Shown here: positions 25,595 through 34,932 of the stretch, piece by piece | How the letters are laid out: each line of letters begins with the position of its first letter | Position numbering within the stretch: position 1 is the first letter of the stretch | From: Flavobacterium crocinum | GTDB lineage: Bacteria; Bacteroidota; Bacteroidia; Flavobacteriales; Flavobacteriaceae | Length of the DNA stretch: 64,000 bases | NCBI RefSeq assembly: GCF_003122385.1 | Contig: NZ_CP029255.1 | Location: 5,332,001-5,396,000, forward strand | Direction: 5' to 3' | Translations under genes and position numbers: made by a program | Notes under the pieces: generated by a model | Databases searched by the model: none | What the model saw: only the letters and a program-made list of their open reading frames with translations | Told to the model about the DNA's origin: nothing

Positions 25595-25911
25595 TGAAAT
25601 TAAAAATTGTCTGGTCGCAGTTTGCAGAAAATGAAATTGATAAAATCTACGACTATTATCTTCATAAAGCAGGAATTAGAGTCGCTAAAAAAATCATCCA
25701 GGAAATAATTTCTGAGCCAAATAAGCTCGTTTCCAATAATCTTTCTACCCAAATCGAAGAACTTTTACTTGACAGAGAAAACGAATATCATTATTTAGTT
25801 TGTAAAAATTACAAAATTATTTACAGCATAGATAAAGAAAATAAACAAAACCAAATCGCTGATGTTTTTGACACAAGACAAAATCCTGTAAAACTAAAGC
25901 GTACAAAATAA
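25594..25911 (+). CDS. RelE/ParE superfamily toxin
   Basis: A 105-residue basic protein with the RelE/ParE pattern: VWSQFAENEIDKIYDYYLHKAG at the N-terminal helix and YHYLVCKNYKIIYSIDKENKQ in the beta sheet. RelE cleaves mRNA at the ribosome, while ParE targets gyrase; sequence does not separate them here. DVFDTRQNPVKL near the C terminus is common in this family. It overlaps the antitoxin gene by one base. Confidence 0.82.
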   Translation: MKLKIVWSQFAENEIDKIYDYYLHKAGIRVAKKIIQEIISEPNKLVSNNLSTQIEELLLDRENEYHYLVCKNYKIIYSIDKENKQNQIADVFDTRQNPVKLKRTK

Positions 25912-25942
25912 GCTTTATACAAGTAATACTACGTATTGCGTT

Positions 25943-26647
25943 TCAAAAATATTTATGCTCCATAATTTCAGATCTTAATGCTGAAACTTCCAAAATCCCA
26001 ATTCTTTTCCCAACCGTTTGAATCAAAGCTTCCTTTTTAAGACTCGAGATAATACGAATCGCTTGCTCTTCAGTCGTTCCAGCAAAATCAGCGATTTCTT
26101 TTCTGGAAAGATCAATATCTATCAAACCATTGATTTGTCCAAATTTTCGATGAATATAAAGCAATAAATCAATCACGCGTTCACGAACATTCATGTGGGC
26201 GATTTTGCGAATATTGTTTTCGCTTTTATTTAATTCTTCTGCATAAAAAAGCATTAAAGCATAAGTAAACTCAGGAACTTCTTTTAAAATTTCAAGCATC
26301 GTTTCATTACTGAAATTACACAAAACAGTATCTTCAAGCGCATAAGCACCAATTAAGTATTTTTTACTTGTTCCAAATCCACGAAAGCCGATGATATCAC
26401 CATTCGAAGTCAAACGAACTATTTGTTCACGACCATTAATTCCGGTTTTAACCGTTTTTGCTTTTCCTTTACAGATAAAATAAAGCCCCTGCAAAGACGC
26501 ACCTTCCACAATAAACGGATCCGATTTTTTACAGATTACTTGCTGTTTCTTAGAAACATAGTCTGCCATCTGCTCCAAATGCAGGTGTTTCTTGATAAAA
26601 CAATTTTCATTGGTACAAGAATAACAAAGGGTTTGTTCTTCTTTCAT
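25943..26647 (-). CDS. FNR-like Crp family transcriptional regulator with four spaced cysteines
   Basis: A 234-residue regulator with a cyclic-nucleotide-binding-type sensor domain (about 25-145) and a C-terminal winged helix (about 155-225). Cys8, Cys11, Cys16 and Cys110 have almost the spacing of the [4Fe-4S] ligands of E. coli FNR (Cys20, 23, 29, 122), so an oxygen- or NO-sensing cluster is likely. The recognition helix reads TTEEQAIRIIS, giving E-x-x-I-R instead of the E-x-x-S-R of FNR, so its DNA site should differ from TTGAT-N4-ATCAA. The gene is divergent from nasA, with the TACGTAT palindrome between them. Confidence 0.85.
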   Translation of the reverse strand: MKEEQTLCYSCTNENCFIKKHLHLEQMADYVSKKQQVICKKSDPFIVEGASLQGLYFICKGKAKTVKTGINGREQIVRLTSNGDIIGFRGFGTSKKYLIGAYALEDTVLCNFSNETMLEILKEVPEFTYALMLFYAEELNKSENNIRKIAHMNVRERVIDLLLYIHRKFGQINGLIDIDLSRKEIADFAGTTEEQAIRIISSLKKEALIQTVGKRIGILEVSALRSEIMEHKYF

Positions 26648-26730
26648 GAGTCCAAATTTTTATCACATTAAAAACTAATTTGTTGTTGCTCATTTTATTG
26701 CATCAAAAATAAAAAAATAAATTTAAAAAT

Positions 26731-26762
26731 TACGTATTAATACGTAAAAATACTTATTTTTG
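26731..26762 (+). promoter_or_regulatory. nasA promoter with TACGTAT palindrome, shared with the FNR-like gene
   Basis: TACGTAT-TA-ATACGTA at 26731-26746 is a perfect 16 bp palindrome. The -7 box TATTTTTG at 26755-26762 is preceded by AAATACT. No TTTG -33 box is at the usual distance, so the palindrome may recruit an activator. A further TATACGTA is at 26763-26770. Confidence 0.65.
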
Positions 26763-26824
26763 TATACGTAATTCATTTACATCGAAAAATAGATTTCAGA
26801 ATCAGCATCTAAAAAAGTACGCTA

Positions 26825-29800
26825 ATGCAAAATACCAAAATCAAAACTACCTGTTCGTATTGCGGCGTTGGCTGTGGTATCATTGTAACTAACGATAGCA
26901 AAAACGGCGTAATGGTTGAAGGTGACAAAGATCATCCGGTAAACAAAGGAATGTTATGTTCCAAAGGAATGAATTTGCATTACGTAGCCAACGATACTTC
27001 TGACCGAATTTTATATCCTGAAATGCGAGGCAGTAAATCGTATCCATTAGAACGTGTGAGCTGGGAGACGGCTTTGGATCGCGCGGCCGCAGTTTTTTCT
27101 TCCATCATAAAAAAACACGGCCCAGACAGTGTTGGATTTTATATTTCGGGTCAATGTTTAACTGAGGAATATTATTTGGTAAACAAACTCGTAAAAGGAT
27201 TTTTAAAAACCAATAATATCGACACCAATTCACGACTCTGCATGAGTTCTGCGGTTGTGGGTTATAAAAAGACTTTTGGTGAAGATTCTGTACCCATTGC
27301 TTATGATGATATTGAACTTGCGGATACATTTCTAATTACAGGCGCAAATCCGGCTTGGTGTCATCCTATTTTATTTCGAAGAATTGAAAAACACAAAGAG
27401 AAAAATCCGAAAATAAAAATCATCTGTATTGATCCAAGACGAACAGATACCGCCGCTTTCGCCGACTTGCATTTGCAGATTATTCCGGGTTCGGATATCA
27501 TTTTGTACCATGCAATTGCTAGGCGTATTATCGAAAAAGGTTATGTAGATCATGATTTCGTTAAAAATCATGCAGAAAACTTCAAACAATATAAAGATAT
27601 AATTTTAGGAACTTCGCTAGAAAAAGCTTCGAAGCTCTGCGGAATTTCTGTAAACGATATTAAACTTGCAGCTGACATTATCGGGAAAGCCAAAGGATTT
27701 ATCTCGCTTTGGGCAATGGGATTGAACCAAAGTGCTGTTGGTGTTGATAAAAATACTGCTTTATTGAATTTATCTTTATTGACAGGTCAAGTTGGAAAAC
27801 CAGGTTCTGGACCATTTTCATTAACCGGTCAGCCAAATGCAATGGGCGGACGCGAAGTTGGCGGCATGGCAACGCTTTTGGCAGCACATAAAGACATTGC
27901 CAATCCTGAACATCGCAAAGAAGTGGCCGACTTTTGGGGTGTTGACGAAATATCAGACAAACCGGGTTTAACAGCAACTGAAATGTTCGAAGCTTTAGAA
28001 TCTGGAAAGATGAAAGCAGTTTGGATTATCTGTACGAATCCATTAGTAAGTTTACCAGATTCACGCAGAGCCGAAAAAGCACTTAAAAACGCCAAATTCG
28101 TAGTTGTTCAGGATATTTCACATAATGCTGATACAGCCAAATTTGCCGATTTGCTTTTACCTGCTGCAGGTTGGCTAGAAAAAGAAGGAACAATGACGAA
28201 TTCTGAACGCAGAATTTCGTACTTGCCAAAAGGAATCAATGCGCCTGGAGAAGCGCTTCCAGATATTGAAATTTTAATTCGCTTTGCTAAAAAAATGAAT
28301 TTCAATGGCTTCAATTTTAATAATGCCGAAGAAATTTATAAAGAACATTGCGCGCTTACCAAAAACACCAATATTGATATTTCATTCTTAAACTATAATC
28401 GTCTAAAAACGGAAGGCACTTTTCAATGGCCCGTTCCTGATTATAATCATCCGGGAACTCCGAGATTATTTACAGATAAAAAATTCTATACGCCTTCGCA
28501 AAAAGCCATTTTTAATCTGCCTGTTTCGATTGAAAATACTTCGGTACAACCAAACGCCGAATTTCCTTTTATTTTAACAACAGGAAGAATTCGCGATCAA
28601 TGGCATACGATGACGAAAACGGGAAAAGTATCGCGATTACTGACACATATTCCGAGTCCGGTTCTGGAAATAAATCCAATTGATGCTTTTAAAAACGATA
28701 TCAAAAATGGCGATATCGTAACTGTTTCAAGTAAAAATGGTGAAGTTCGGGTAAAAGCAAAAGTGACGGACGCAATCAAAGAAAAAGTCCTTTTCCTGCC
28801 AATGCACTGGGGAAAACAACTCGAAAATGACTTAAACCGAACGAATAATTTAACGAATACCGTTGTCGATCCCGTTTCAAAAGAACCTGATTTTAAATTC
28901 ACCACGGTTTCGATTAAAAAATACGTAAAACCATTTCAGAAAATTGCGATTGTGGGTGCTGGTGCGGCTTCTTTTCGATTCATTCAAAATTATCGTGAAT
29001 TCAACACAACCGATGAAATTATTGTTTTTTCGAATGAAGTAAATCCGTTTTACAATCGCGTTTTGCTTCCCGAATATATGACGGGAGAATTCACTTGGGA
29101 ACAGCTTTTAAAAGTTAAAGACGGCGAAACTTTCAATAAGTTAAAAATAACCATGAAAGCTGGAGTTGCTATTGATAAGTTAGATTCGACAAATAAAACC
29201 ATAAAAGACAGTTTAGGCGAAACACATACTTTCGATTCGTTGATTCTAGCAACCGGAAGCCGTCCTTTTGTTCCGGAAAATGCACAACTTCATCTTCCCG
29301 GCCGATTTACCGTTCGAAGAAAAGAAGATGCTGATCGTTTGAAAAAACACTTAGACAGCACGAATCTTCCACCAGAAGAACAGCATGTCGTAATTATTGG
29401 CGGCGGTTTATTAGGATTAGAATTGGCTGCAGCTTTAAAACATAAAAAAGTAAAAACCACGATAATTCAGCGTGCATCTCGTTTAATGGAACGTCAACTA
29501 GATCGTATTTCGAGTAAACTTTTGGCTGAAGAAGTACAGCTTCGTGATATTCAGATTTATTTTGATAACGAAGTCAGTACCGTTTTTGAAACTGATAATC
29601 CAAACGAAATTGAAATCGCCTTAAAAAGTGGTAAAATTTTGACGGCAAATGCCATTGTATATACGATTGGAACAATTCCGAATATCGAAATTGCCAGAGA
29701 AAGCGGTTTAATCTGCGGGCGTGGCGTAAAAGTCAATCAGTATTTACAAACTTCAAATCCTGATATTTTTGCCATTGGTGAAATAGCAGAATTCGAAAAT

Positions 29801-30340
29801 AAATTATTCGGAATCACTTCTGCCGCCGAAGAACAGGCTGATATTTTAGCCAATTTCTTAGCTGGAGATATCAGCAGTTATTACAAAGGTTCAATTTTAA
29901 TGAACATTCTAAAATTAGAAGATATCAACCTTTGCAGTATTGGAGATTTGACAATTCCGGAAAATGATGATTCGTACGAAGAAATTGTTTTCACCGATCT
30001 CAAAAAACGTTATTACAAAAAATGCATCGTAAAAGACGATCTTTTGGTTGGTGCCATTTTAATGGGCGATAAAAACGAGTTTGCCGAATTCAAAACCATG
30101 ATTGAAAGCAAAATCGAATTATCAGACAAACGAAATACGCTTTTAAGAGGAAGTTCAAATGCAAAACCCGTTCTCGGAAAATTGGTCTGCTCGTGCAGTC
30201 AAGTCGGAGCTGGAAACATTGAAGAAACCATCAAAAGCGGTGTAAACGATTTCACTGAATTATGCAAAAACACAGGCGCAGGTTTAGGGTGCGGAAGCTG
30301 TAAAACGGAAGTAAAAGAGATATTAGCAAAGTGTAAATAA
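26825..30340 (+). CDS. nasA: Assimilatory nitrate reductase fused to NADH/FAD reductase and BFD domains
   Basis: A 1171-residue cytoplasmic enzyme reducing nitrate to nitrite. Residues 1-700 are the molybdopterin part: [4Fe-4S] ligands Cys10, Cys13, Cys17, Cys45, and likely Mo ligand Cys139 in SRLCMSSAVVGY. A NirB-like FAD/NADH oxidoreductase follows from about 703 (KIAIVGAGAAS; VVIIGGGLLGLELAA). A BFD-like [2Fe-2S] domain lies at 1119-1171 (CSCSQVG, GLGCGSC). Classic systems encode the reductase part separately (NasB/NasC); here one chain carries electrons from NAD(P)H to molybdenum. It needs the MoCo cluster at 33024-40551. Confidence 0.94.
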   Translation: MQNTKIKTTCSYCGVGCGIIVTNDSKNGVMVEGDKDHPVNKGMLCSKGMNLHYVANDTSDRILYPEMRGSKSYPLERVSWETALDRAAAVFSSIIKKHGPDSVGFYISGQCLTEEYYLVNKLVKGFLKTNNIDTNSRLCMSSAVVGYKKTFGEDSVPIAYDDIELADTFLITGANPAWCHPILFRRIEKHKEKNPKIKIICIDPRRTDTAAFADLHLQIIPGSDIILYHAIARRIIEKGYVDHDFVKNHAENFKQYKDIILGTSLEKASKLCGISVNDIKLAADIIGKAKGFISLWAMGLNQSAVGVDKNTALLNLSLLTGQVGKPGSGPFSLTGQPNAMGGREVGGMATLLAAHKDIANPEHRKEVADFWGVDEISDKPGLTATEMFEALESGKMKAVWIICTNPLVSLPDSRRAEKALKNAKFVVVQDISHNADTAKFADLLLPAAGWLEKEGTMTNSERRISYLPKGINAPGEALPDIEILIRFAKKMNFNGFNFNNAEEIYKEHCALTKNTNIDISFLNYNRLKTEGTFQWPVPDYNHPGTPRLFTDKKFYTPSQKAIFNLPVSIENTSVQPNAEFPFILTTGRIRDQWHTMTKTGKVSRLLTHIPSPVLEINPIDAFKNDIKNGDIVTVSSKNGEVRVKAKVTDAIKEKVLFLPMHWGKQLENDLNRTNNLTNTVVDPVSKEPDFKFTTVSIKKYVKPFQKIAIVGAGAASFRFIQNYREFNTTDEIIVFSNEVNPFYNRVLLPEYMTGEFTWEQLLKVKDGETFNKLKITMKAGVAIDKLDSTNKTIKDSLGETHTFDSLILATGSRPFVPENAQLHLPGRFTVRRKEDADRLKKHLDSTNLPPEEQHVVIIGGGLLGLELAAALKHKKVKTTIIQRASRLMERQLDRISSKLLAEEVQLRDIQIYFDNEVSTVFETDNPNEIEIALKSGKILTANAIVYTIGTIPNIEIARESGLICGRGVKVNQYLQTSNPDIFAIGEIAEFENKLFGITSAAEEQADILANFLAGDISSYYKGSILMNILKLEDINLCSIGDLTIPENDDSYEEIVFTDLKKRYYKKCIVKDDLLVGAILMGDKNEFAEFKTMIESKIELSDKRNTLLRGSSNAKPVLGKLVCSCSQVGAGNIEETIKSGVNDFTELCKNTGAGLGCGSCKTEVKEILAKCK

Positions 30341-30357
30341 GCTCTGTTGATTTACTT

Positions 30358-30550
30358 TGAGCGTAAATTTTAACGCAAAGAGCGCAGAGGTTTTACGCAA
30401 AGTTTCGCAAAGTATATTTAAAGGAGACAAAGTTCGCAAAGCTTTGAGAATAGATTTTAGTCAAGCTTTGTGAACTTAAAAAAACAATTTAACGCACAGA
30501 ATATAAACCTTAAAAAACTTTGCGAAAAAACTTTGCGCTCTTTGCCTTAA
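30358..30550. repeat. Repeat with TTAACGCAAAGAGCGCAGAG and CTTTGCGCTCTTTGCC arms
   Basis: A large imperfect palindrome fills the gap between nasA and the rubredoxin-fusion gene. A related one is at 38361-38502. Inner arms GCAAAGCTTTG are also palindromic. Confidence 0.65.
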
Positions 30551-30612
30551 AATCAACACAATCCAACAACCTGAAACCTAAAACAAAGAAAACCTGAAAC
30601 AAAAGAAACAAA

Positions 30613-32043
30613 ATGGAGTTAACAAGATTAATAGTAAAAGGAGGCGTTATATCGCCGGGAGAACTTAGAGAAGTTGTAAATATCGCTTCGGAGGAAGGTT
30701 TAGACTCCATTTCATTTGGTTCAAGGCAGGATATTATTTTTCCGAAAGGGTTTAAATCTTTAGATAAAACCACTTTAGGTAAACATCATTTTGTTTATCC
30801 CGATCAAAAGAGCGGGAATAATATCGTTTCGTCTTATGTTTCTACGGATATTTTCAGAAATACCAATTGGTTGACTGGAAACCGTTTTCTCTATATTTTA
30901 GAAGAATTCAAAGAACAACCAAAGCTAAAAGTCAATATAACCGACCCAAAACAACAATTGGTTCCTTTGTTTACGGGACATTTAAATTTTATTGCTTCAG
31001 AACAAGAAGATTATTGGTATCTATATATTCGTCTTCCAAATTGGCAAAAAATGGAGATTTATCCCGTTTTGCTTTACACTTGGGATTTGGCTAAGATTTA
31101 TTACGAAATAGAAAAAATCTCCGAAGAAGAATCAATTGATATCGAAATGCTTTTTACTTTGGTCAGCGAAGCTTTAGACACCAATAACCGAACAATAGAC
31201 AAACCTCTTAATGTTCCTTTCTATCCATTTCCGTATTATGAAGGAATGAACAGAATGGGAATCGATCAATACTGGCTAGGTTTGTACTGGCGAAATAATC
31301 TTTACGATCTGGATTTTCTTAAAGAAATGTGCGATTTGTGTTTTGAATGCAAAATCGGAAAAATCTGTATCACGCCTTGGAAATCTTTCATTATCAAAGG
31401 AATTCCGAAAGACCGAAAATTGGAATGGGAAAAATTTCTTGGGAAAAGAGGAATCAACGTCCGTCATTCTTTATTAGAATTAAACTGGCATTTACCCGTT
31501 GCAATGGAATGGGCTTTGAACCTAAAAACTTTCCTAGTTCGAACATTAGATCAATTTGACATTAGTACCTACGGATTGAATTTTGGAATTTCAGAATACA
31601 ATCGCGACGGACATTATTTTACATCGATTATCATCGAAAAAAATGAATTACCAAAGGATTTGGAATCCATCAAAATTCGAGATACTTATAATGTTTTATT
31701 CGCTAAAAATTTTGATCCCAATACACGCGAATACATTGTACATTCACAAGATATTGACAAACTCGAACTTCCGACAATTTTAATCGAATTAAGCCGAAAA
31801 TATTTTGACGAACTCGGAAATACTACTGCAGAAACAGTCGAAAATCCTCAGAAAAAAGAAAAAATTCAGCAGGAGATTTATCAATGCCAGGAATGTTTGA
31901 CGTTGTACAAATCAGAATACGGAGATGAAAGTCAGGGAATCCCAAAAGGCATTTTGTTTACTGATTTAGGAGATGATTACTGCTGTTCATTATGTGAAGC
32001 GCCAAAAAGCAATTTTAAAATTTTGGAAGCAATTGAAAACTAA
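30613..32043 (+). CDS. Nitrite/sulfite reductase-like protein fused to C-terminal rubredoxin
   Basis: A 476-residue protein. The N-terminal region (LIVKGGVISPGELREVVNIA, then FGSRQDIIF) matches the ferredoxin-like half domain of nitrite and sulfite reductases, and a second half may lie at about 255-365. The usual sirohaem-cluster cysteines (C-x5-C, C-x3-C) are missing; instead there is MCDLCFECKIGKIC (about 236-249). The last 60 residues are a rubredoxin: CQECLTLY, a middle GIPKG and CSLCEAPKS. It follows nasA by 272 bases and is probably an electron-transfer partner in nitrate or nitrite reduction. The exact reaction is unknown. Confidence 0.78.
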   Translation: MELTRLIVKGGVISPGELREVVNIASEEGLDSISFGSRQDIIFPKGFKSLDKTTLGKHHFVYPDQKSGNNIVSSYVSTDIFRNTNWLTGNRFLYILEEFKEQPKLKVNITDPKQQLVPLFTGHLNFIASEQEDYWYLYIRLPNWQKMEIYPVLLYTWDLAKIYYEIEKISEEESIDIEMLFTLVSEALDTNNRTIDKPLNVPFYPFPYYEGMNRMGIDQYWLGLYWRNNLYDLDFLKEMCDLCFECKIGKICITPWKSFIIKGIPKDRKLEWEKFLGKRGINVRHSLLELNWHLPVAMEWALNLKTFLVRTLDQFDISTYGLNFGISEYNRDGHYFTSIIIEKNELPKDLESIKIRDTYNVLFAKNFDPNTREYIVHSQDIDKLELPTILIELSRKYFDELGNTTAETVENPQKKEKIQQEIYQCQECLTLYKSEYGDESQGIPKGILFTDLGDDYCCSLCEAPKSNFKILEAIEN

Positions 32044-32186
32044 CACTTTCTATAAAAAGCTTAACATTTCTGTATTTAAAAATTGCGTATATTTAGCTTA
32101 ACTAAGAATTTCTATTGAAGCTTGGCACTCCAAAAGCTTTTTCTACTCTTAGTTCTAATCTATTTTACTCAATAAAAAATACTGTT

Positions 32187-32816
32187 ATGATAAAAAGAAC
32201 AACCAAAACTCCTGCTGTGCAGCCCAGTGATATTCCAGCAGAAACAGCTGTAGAAAGCACGACAGAAGTAACGCCGGAAGCAAAAACAACGGTTAGAAGA
32301 ACCACTAGAACAGCTACCAAAACACCAACTTCAAAAGCAACAACTGCAAAAGCGCCTGCTGCAACTGTTAAACCCGCTGCAAAAACGCCAGTGCGATCTG
32401 CATCTAAAGCAACTCCAAGAGCAACGGTCAAAAAAGAAGCTGTTACACCAGAAAAAAAAGAACCGATTGTTTCTGAAATTATAGAAATTCAAACGCAAGA
32501 TAATCCTTCGCCTTTACAAAATGAACCGATCTTAGAAATTGACGGAACCATCCTTGAAATTGTAAAAGACAAAAAGAAAGATATCAAATCACAGCTGAAA
32601 GCAAAACTTAAAGCTAAAAAAGAAAAAGAGAAAAAAAGAGAAAAGGCTATAAAAGCCGTAATCAAAAAGCTTGAAAAAGCGAAGAAAGCAAAACTGAAAG
32701 CTGCTGAGAAGAAAAAAGCCAAAGCTAAAAAGGCAAAGGAAAAAGCGAAAGCTAAGAAAATTGCTGAGAAAAAAGCTAAAGCATTGAAAAAGGCTAAAGC
32801 TAAAAAGAAAAAATAA
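32187..32816 (+). CDS. Lysine/alanine-rich histone H1-like protein
   Basis: A 210-residue low-complexity protein. Residues 1-90 are T/A/P/K-rich (KTPAVQPS, RTTRTATKTPTSKATTAKAP). A short acidic link follows at 95-135, and the C-terminal third is almost purely K, A and E (KKAKAKKAKEKAKAKK). I chose ATG 32187; an upstream in-frame start at 32115 lacks this composition. Such tails bind DNA or RNA non-specifically, as in bacterial histone H1 analogues such as Hc1. Its presence beside nitrate genes is unexplained. Confidence 0.7.
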   Translation: MIKRTTKTPAVQPSDIPAETAVESTTEVTPEAKTTVRRTTRTATKTPTSKATTAKAPAATVKPAAKTPVRSASKATPRATVKKEAVTPEKKEPIVSEIIEIQTQDNPSPLQNEPILEIDGTILEIVKDKKKDIKSQLKAKLKAKKEKEKKREKAIKAVIKKLEKAKKAKLKAAEKKKAKAKKAKEKAKAKKIAEKKAKALKKAKAKKKK

Positions 32817-32866
32817 TCTTGAAAAGGTTTGACTTTATGAGTTGAATCTTTTTTTGACTCTAGTTT

Positions 32867-32964
32867 GTCATTCTGAGGAACGAAGAATCACACTAGAAAC
32901 TCCGTACAGCATGTCGCCAATCTTTGTGGATTCCCGCGTGTGATTCTTCGTTCCTCAGAATGAC
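32867..32964. repeat. REP-like palindromic element, copy E
   Basis: Begins GTCATTCTGAGGAACGAAG and ends CGTTCCTCAGAATGAC, with CGCCAATCTTTGTGGA inside. It lies between convergent genes. Confidence 0.9.
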
Positions 32965-33023
32965 AAAACGATACGCAAACTTTGTCAAAGTTTTAAACTT
33001 TGACAAAGTTTCTCTCGAAACTA

Positions 33024-34031
33024 TTACCCGCCAATCGCAATCATACTACGATTATCAAAATGAAGTGTCGGATCATCAATTTCTTCCACTGTCGCCATTC
33101 CTGCCCTAACTTTCTTTTTATTTTGAATCGATTCTGAAATGAGATTCGCAATGGATTCCCCATTTCTAAAGGCCGTCAGCAAATCAGTTTCAGAATTCGA
33201 GAAAAGGCAATTTTTTATTTTTCCGTCAGCCGTCAAGCGGATTCTGTTGCAACTATCACAAAACGGATTTGTGATGGAACTGATAATTCCGAAATCGCCT
33301 TGAAAACCGTTTATTTTATAATTTCTGGAAGTGAAGTTTTTCTCATCTTCCAATTTCTGAATTTCATCTGTAGCAAAAACAGTTTCTACTAAAGATAAAA
33401 TCTCCTTTTGAGAAACCATTTTGCTTCTGTCCCACTCATTTCCTGCAAAAGGCATGAACTCAATAAAACGGACAGAAATGGGCAAAAACTGCGTCAGTTT
33501 TACAAAATCCACAATTTCGTTATCATTAAAACCTTTAATCAAAACCACATTCACTTTTACGTGAAATTCATTATTCAAAAGTAAATGCAAATTGTCCACT
33601 ACTTTCTCAAACTGATTTCTAAGCGTGATAGAAGCAAATTTCGACGAAACTAAAGTATCTAAACTCAAATTAATCTTTTTGACTTTAAATTCCTTTAAAG
33701 TCTCCAAATGACGGTCGATTAAAATCCCGTTTGTGGTTAAGGAAAGTGAAATATCTAGAGTTGATAATTTAGAAACAATTTCAGGAAAATCTTTTCTCAG
33801 TAAAGGTTCACCGCCTGTTAACCTGATTTTGTCAACACCATTTTGCGCGAAAGTTTGAGCTATAGCAAAAATCTCTTCAGCCGTCATTAAACTGGCTTTT
33901 GGAGAAAGCGCGATTCCGTCAGCAGGCATGCAATACGTACAACGCAGATTGCATTTTTCCAGCAACGAAATGCGCAAATAATTATGTTTGCGCCCAAAAC
34001 CGTCCGTCAAAATTGTATTAGAGGCTGTCAT
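33024..34031 (-). CDS. moaA: GTP 3',8-cyclase (molybdenum cofactor biosynthesis)
   Basis: A 335-residue radical SAM enzyme that with MoaC converts GTP to cyclic pyranopterin monophosphate. The N-terminal cluster motif is CNLRCTYC, the second [4Fe-4S] cluster uses FCDSCNRIRL plus the cysteine of KNCLF, and the C terminus ends in the required Gly-Gly (IAIGG). It overlaps the end of moaCB by 14 bases and is the last gene of the cluster. Confidence 0.96.
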   Translation of the reverse strand: MTASNTILTDGFGRKHNYLRISLLEKCNLRCTYCMPADGIALSPKASLMTAEEIFAIAQTFAQNGVDKIRLTGGEPLLRKDFPEIVSKLSTLDISLSLTTNGILIDRHLETLKEFKVKKINLSLDTLVSSKFASITLRNQFEKVVDNLHLLLNNEFHVKVNVVLIKGFNDNEIVDFVKLTQFLPISVRFIEFMPFAGNEWDRSKMVSQKEILSLVETVFATDEIQKLEDEKNFTSRNYKINGFQGDFGIISSITNPFCDSCNRIRLTADGKIKNCLFSNSETDLLTAFRNGESIANLISESIQNKKKVRAGMATVEEIDDPTLHFDNRSMIAIGG

Positions 34032-34932
34032 GGTTTTTTCCTTTTAAAATATGAAAGACGTGCATTACGTGTGGAAACACAGCGTCCATCGATTCTTTTA
34101 CTCCGTTTGTTGAGCCTGGCAAAGCCAAAACTAAACTATTTCCTAAAGTTCCCGCAACGCTTCGCGAAAGCATTGCATATGGCATTCTTTGTTGTCCATA
34201 ACTGCGAATTGCTTCTTCAATTCCCGGAATTCTGCTTTCTAAAATTGGTTCCAAAGCTTCTGGCGTTACATCTCTTGGAGACAAACCAGTTCCGCCCGTA
34301 AAGATTACCAATTGATGTTCTTTAGCGAAAGCTTTTGTTTTTTCCTGAATAATCTCCAGTTCATCTGGAATGATTTCGTAATGCGCTGTTTCAACTCCAT
34401 ACGACTCTAATTTTTCTACAATCGTTTTTCCAGAACGATCTTCTTTATCACCTGCAAAAATCGAATCTGAACAAACAAAAACCGCTGCTTTTATGGCAGT
34501 CGGGAATTTATTTTTGAAAGAAGATTTTCCGCCTTCTTTATTAATTAATTTTATTGTTGAAATTTCGATTTCTTTATCAATTGGTTTCAGCATATCGTAC
34601 ATTGTTAATGCCACGATTGATGCGCCGTGCATAGCCTCAACCTCAACTCCAGTTTTATAAACCGTTTTTACATTGAAAACAATATGAATTTCTAAACCTT
34701 CAATTTGATATTCAACTGAAGTAAATTCAATAGGAAGCGGGTGACAATCTGGAATCGATAAATGCGTGTTTTTTACTGCAAATAATCCAGCCGTTTTAGC
34801 CATTTCAAACACGTTTCCTTTTGGCACTAAATTGTTCACAATTGCATCAATTGTTTCTTGCTTGCTAACTTTTACAATTGCTGTTGCTGTTGCGACTCTT
34901 AAAGTACTTATTTTATGCGTAATATCTACCAT
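34018..34932 (-). CDS. moaCB: Bifunctional MoaC-MoaB fusion protein
   Basis: A 304-residue fusion. Residues 1-150 are MoaC, cyclic pyranopterin monophosphate synthase (CHPLPIEFTSVEY; VEAMHGASIVALTMYDMLK). Residues 160-304 are MoaB/MogA, the molybdopterin adenylyltransferase-type domain (FTGGTGLSPRDVTPEAL; ALPGSTNGVKESM). Such fusions are known in Bacteroidota. The start codon overlaps the moaE stop by one base. Confidence 0.94.
   Translation of the reverse strand: MVDITHKISTLRVATATAIVKVSKQETIDAIVNNLVPKGNVFEMAKTAGLFAVKNTHLSIPDCHPLPIEFTSVEYQIEGLEIHIVFNVKTVYKTGVEVEAMHGASIVALTMYDMLKPIDKEIEISTIKLINKEGGKSSFKNKFPTAIKAAVFVCSDSIFAGDKEDRSGKTIVEKLESYGVETAHYEIIPDELEIIQEKTKAFAKEHQLVIFTGGTGLSPRDVTPEALEPILESRIPGIEEAIRSYGQQRMPYAMLSRSVAGTLGNSLVLALPGSTNGVKESMDAVFPHVMHVFHILKGKNHDSL

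Noticed and set aside
32165-32431. Hydrophobic minus-strand frame opposite the histone-like gene
   Set aside because: The Val/Ala pattern is the complement of Thr/Lys/Ala-rich codons.
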